NCBI GenBank assembly: GCA_025846845.1
Contig: JAOYTL010000010.1
Coordinates: forward strand, 238,039-302,038
Length of the DNA: 64,000 nt
DNA from: Alloboseaceae bacterium BT-24-1
Lineage (GTDB): Bacteria; Pseudomonadota; Alphaproteobacteria; Rhizobiales; Beijerinckiaceae
Direction: 5' to 3'
The notes under the pieces are model-generated. The model searched no databases. It was not told the DNA's origin and saw only the letters and a list, made by a program, of their open reading frames with translations. Position numbers and translations under genes: made by a program. The stretch's first letter is position 1. Each line of letters begins with the position of its first letter. This document shows, one piece after another, positions 63,800-64,000 of this stretch.

Positions 63800-64000
63800 T
63801 CATGATCGGTCGAGTTGCAGGGCGAGTTGTCTTAGGTCGCGTTGGGGTATTGGCGGCGGCTTGAGCAGGCGATCGATGTCGCGTCGCTGCATGAGATTGG
63901 CGCGGATGAGTCTGGCGAAGGCGAGTGTGCCGTCGACGGTCGCGGCGGCATCCTTGGCGAGCTTGAGCAGGAGATAGGCGATCAAGGCGACGGCGATCTG
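63800..64000 (-). mobile_element. Transposase C-terminal part (runs off the right window edge)
   Basis: Minus-strand frame open from the edge to the stop at 63800. It encodes QIAVALIAYLLLKLAKDAAATVD and LAFARLIRANLMQRRDIDRLLKPPP, the C-terminal end of DDE transposases of the IS4/IS5 type. The catalytic core lies beyond the edge, so intactness cannot be judged. The 38 bp between the creatininase stop and here hold no recognisable terminal inverted repeat. Confidence 0.8.

Overview
The window is about 64 kb of GC-rich DNA with dense gene packing, ATGA-type cistron overlaps and many ABC transporters. It fits an alphaproteobacterium of the Hyphomicrobiales (Rhizobiales), and the gene content resembles Bosea or a close relative. 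Indicators are a giant GPR (growth pole ring)-like polarity protein, a STAS-fused MlaE permease, intergenic palindromes of kinds common in this order, and a maeB malic enzyme fused to a phosphotransacetylase domain. Genus assignment is inference; no rRNA or tRNA gene was seen.

Layout. 1-3.8 kb: dipeptide ABC transporter (dppBCDF-like; the first gene is cut by the window edge). 3.8-6.5 kb, minus strand: a compact MoxR ATPase / metallopeptidase-VWA / LCCL-domain operon. 6.8-9.1 kb: maeB. 9.2-14.75 kb: a second peptide ABC transporter (binding protein, two permeases, double ATPase). 14.9-16.7 kb: a frameshifted LivK-type binding protein divergent from a CGNR zinc-finger protein, bracketed by two copies of a 50-bp repeat. 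16.9-18.8 kb: D-amino-acid aminotransferase, then a nucleotidyltransferase-fold protein with paired inverted repeats in front. 18.9-29.9 kb: purine block with guanine deaminase, xanthine dehydrogenase (xdhABC) and a BMP-type nucleoside/purine ABC transporter. 30.1-37.8 kb: LIV-type ABC transporter, ethanolamine ammonia-lyase (eutBC) and a cupin, suggesting ethanolamine or related amine uptake and cleavage. 37.9-45.9 kb: single genes (PilZ, glycerophosphodiesterase, FAD monooxygenase, HU, CoxE-like VWA, UspA, MFS, ferredoxin, Hpt). 46.2-52.4 kb: the 2059-residue GPR-like coiled-coil protein. 52.5-59.2 kb: zinc protease-like protein, an Mla/MCE lipid transport operon, MFS and a hypothetical protein. 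59.2-62.0 kb: SsuABC/NMT1-type transporter. 62.3-63.8 kb: Rossmann-fold protein and creatininase-family hydrolase. The right edge enters a transposase gene.

The main themes are nutrient uptake coupled to nitrogen-compound catabolism (peptides, purines, ethanolamine, D-amino acids) and cell-envelope or polar-growth functions. Palindromic repeats of several families lie between cistrons of the transporter operons, four of them directly after the binding-protein gene, and one is translated in frame inside xdhA. No CRISPR array, prophage or replication origin was recognised, and no stretch over 300 bp lacks a gene.
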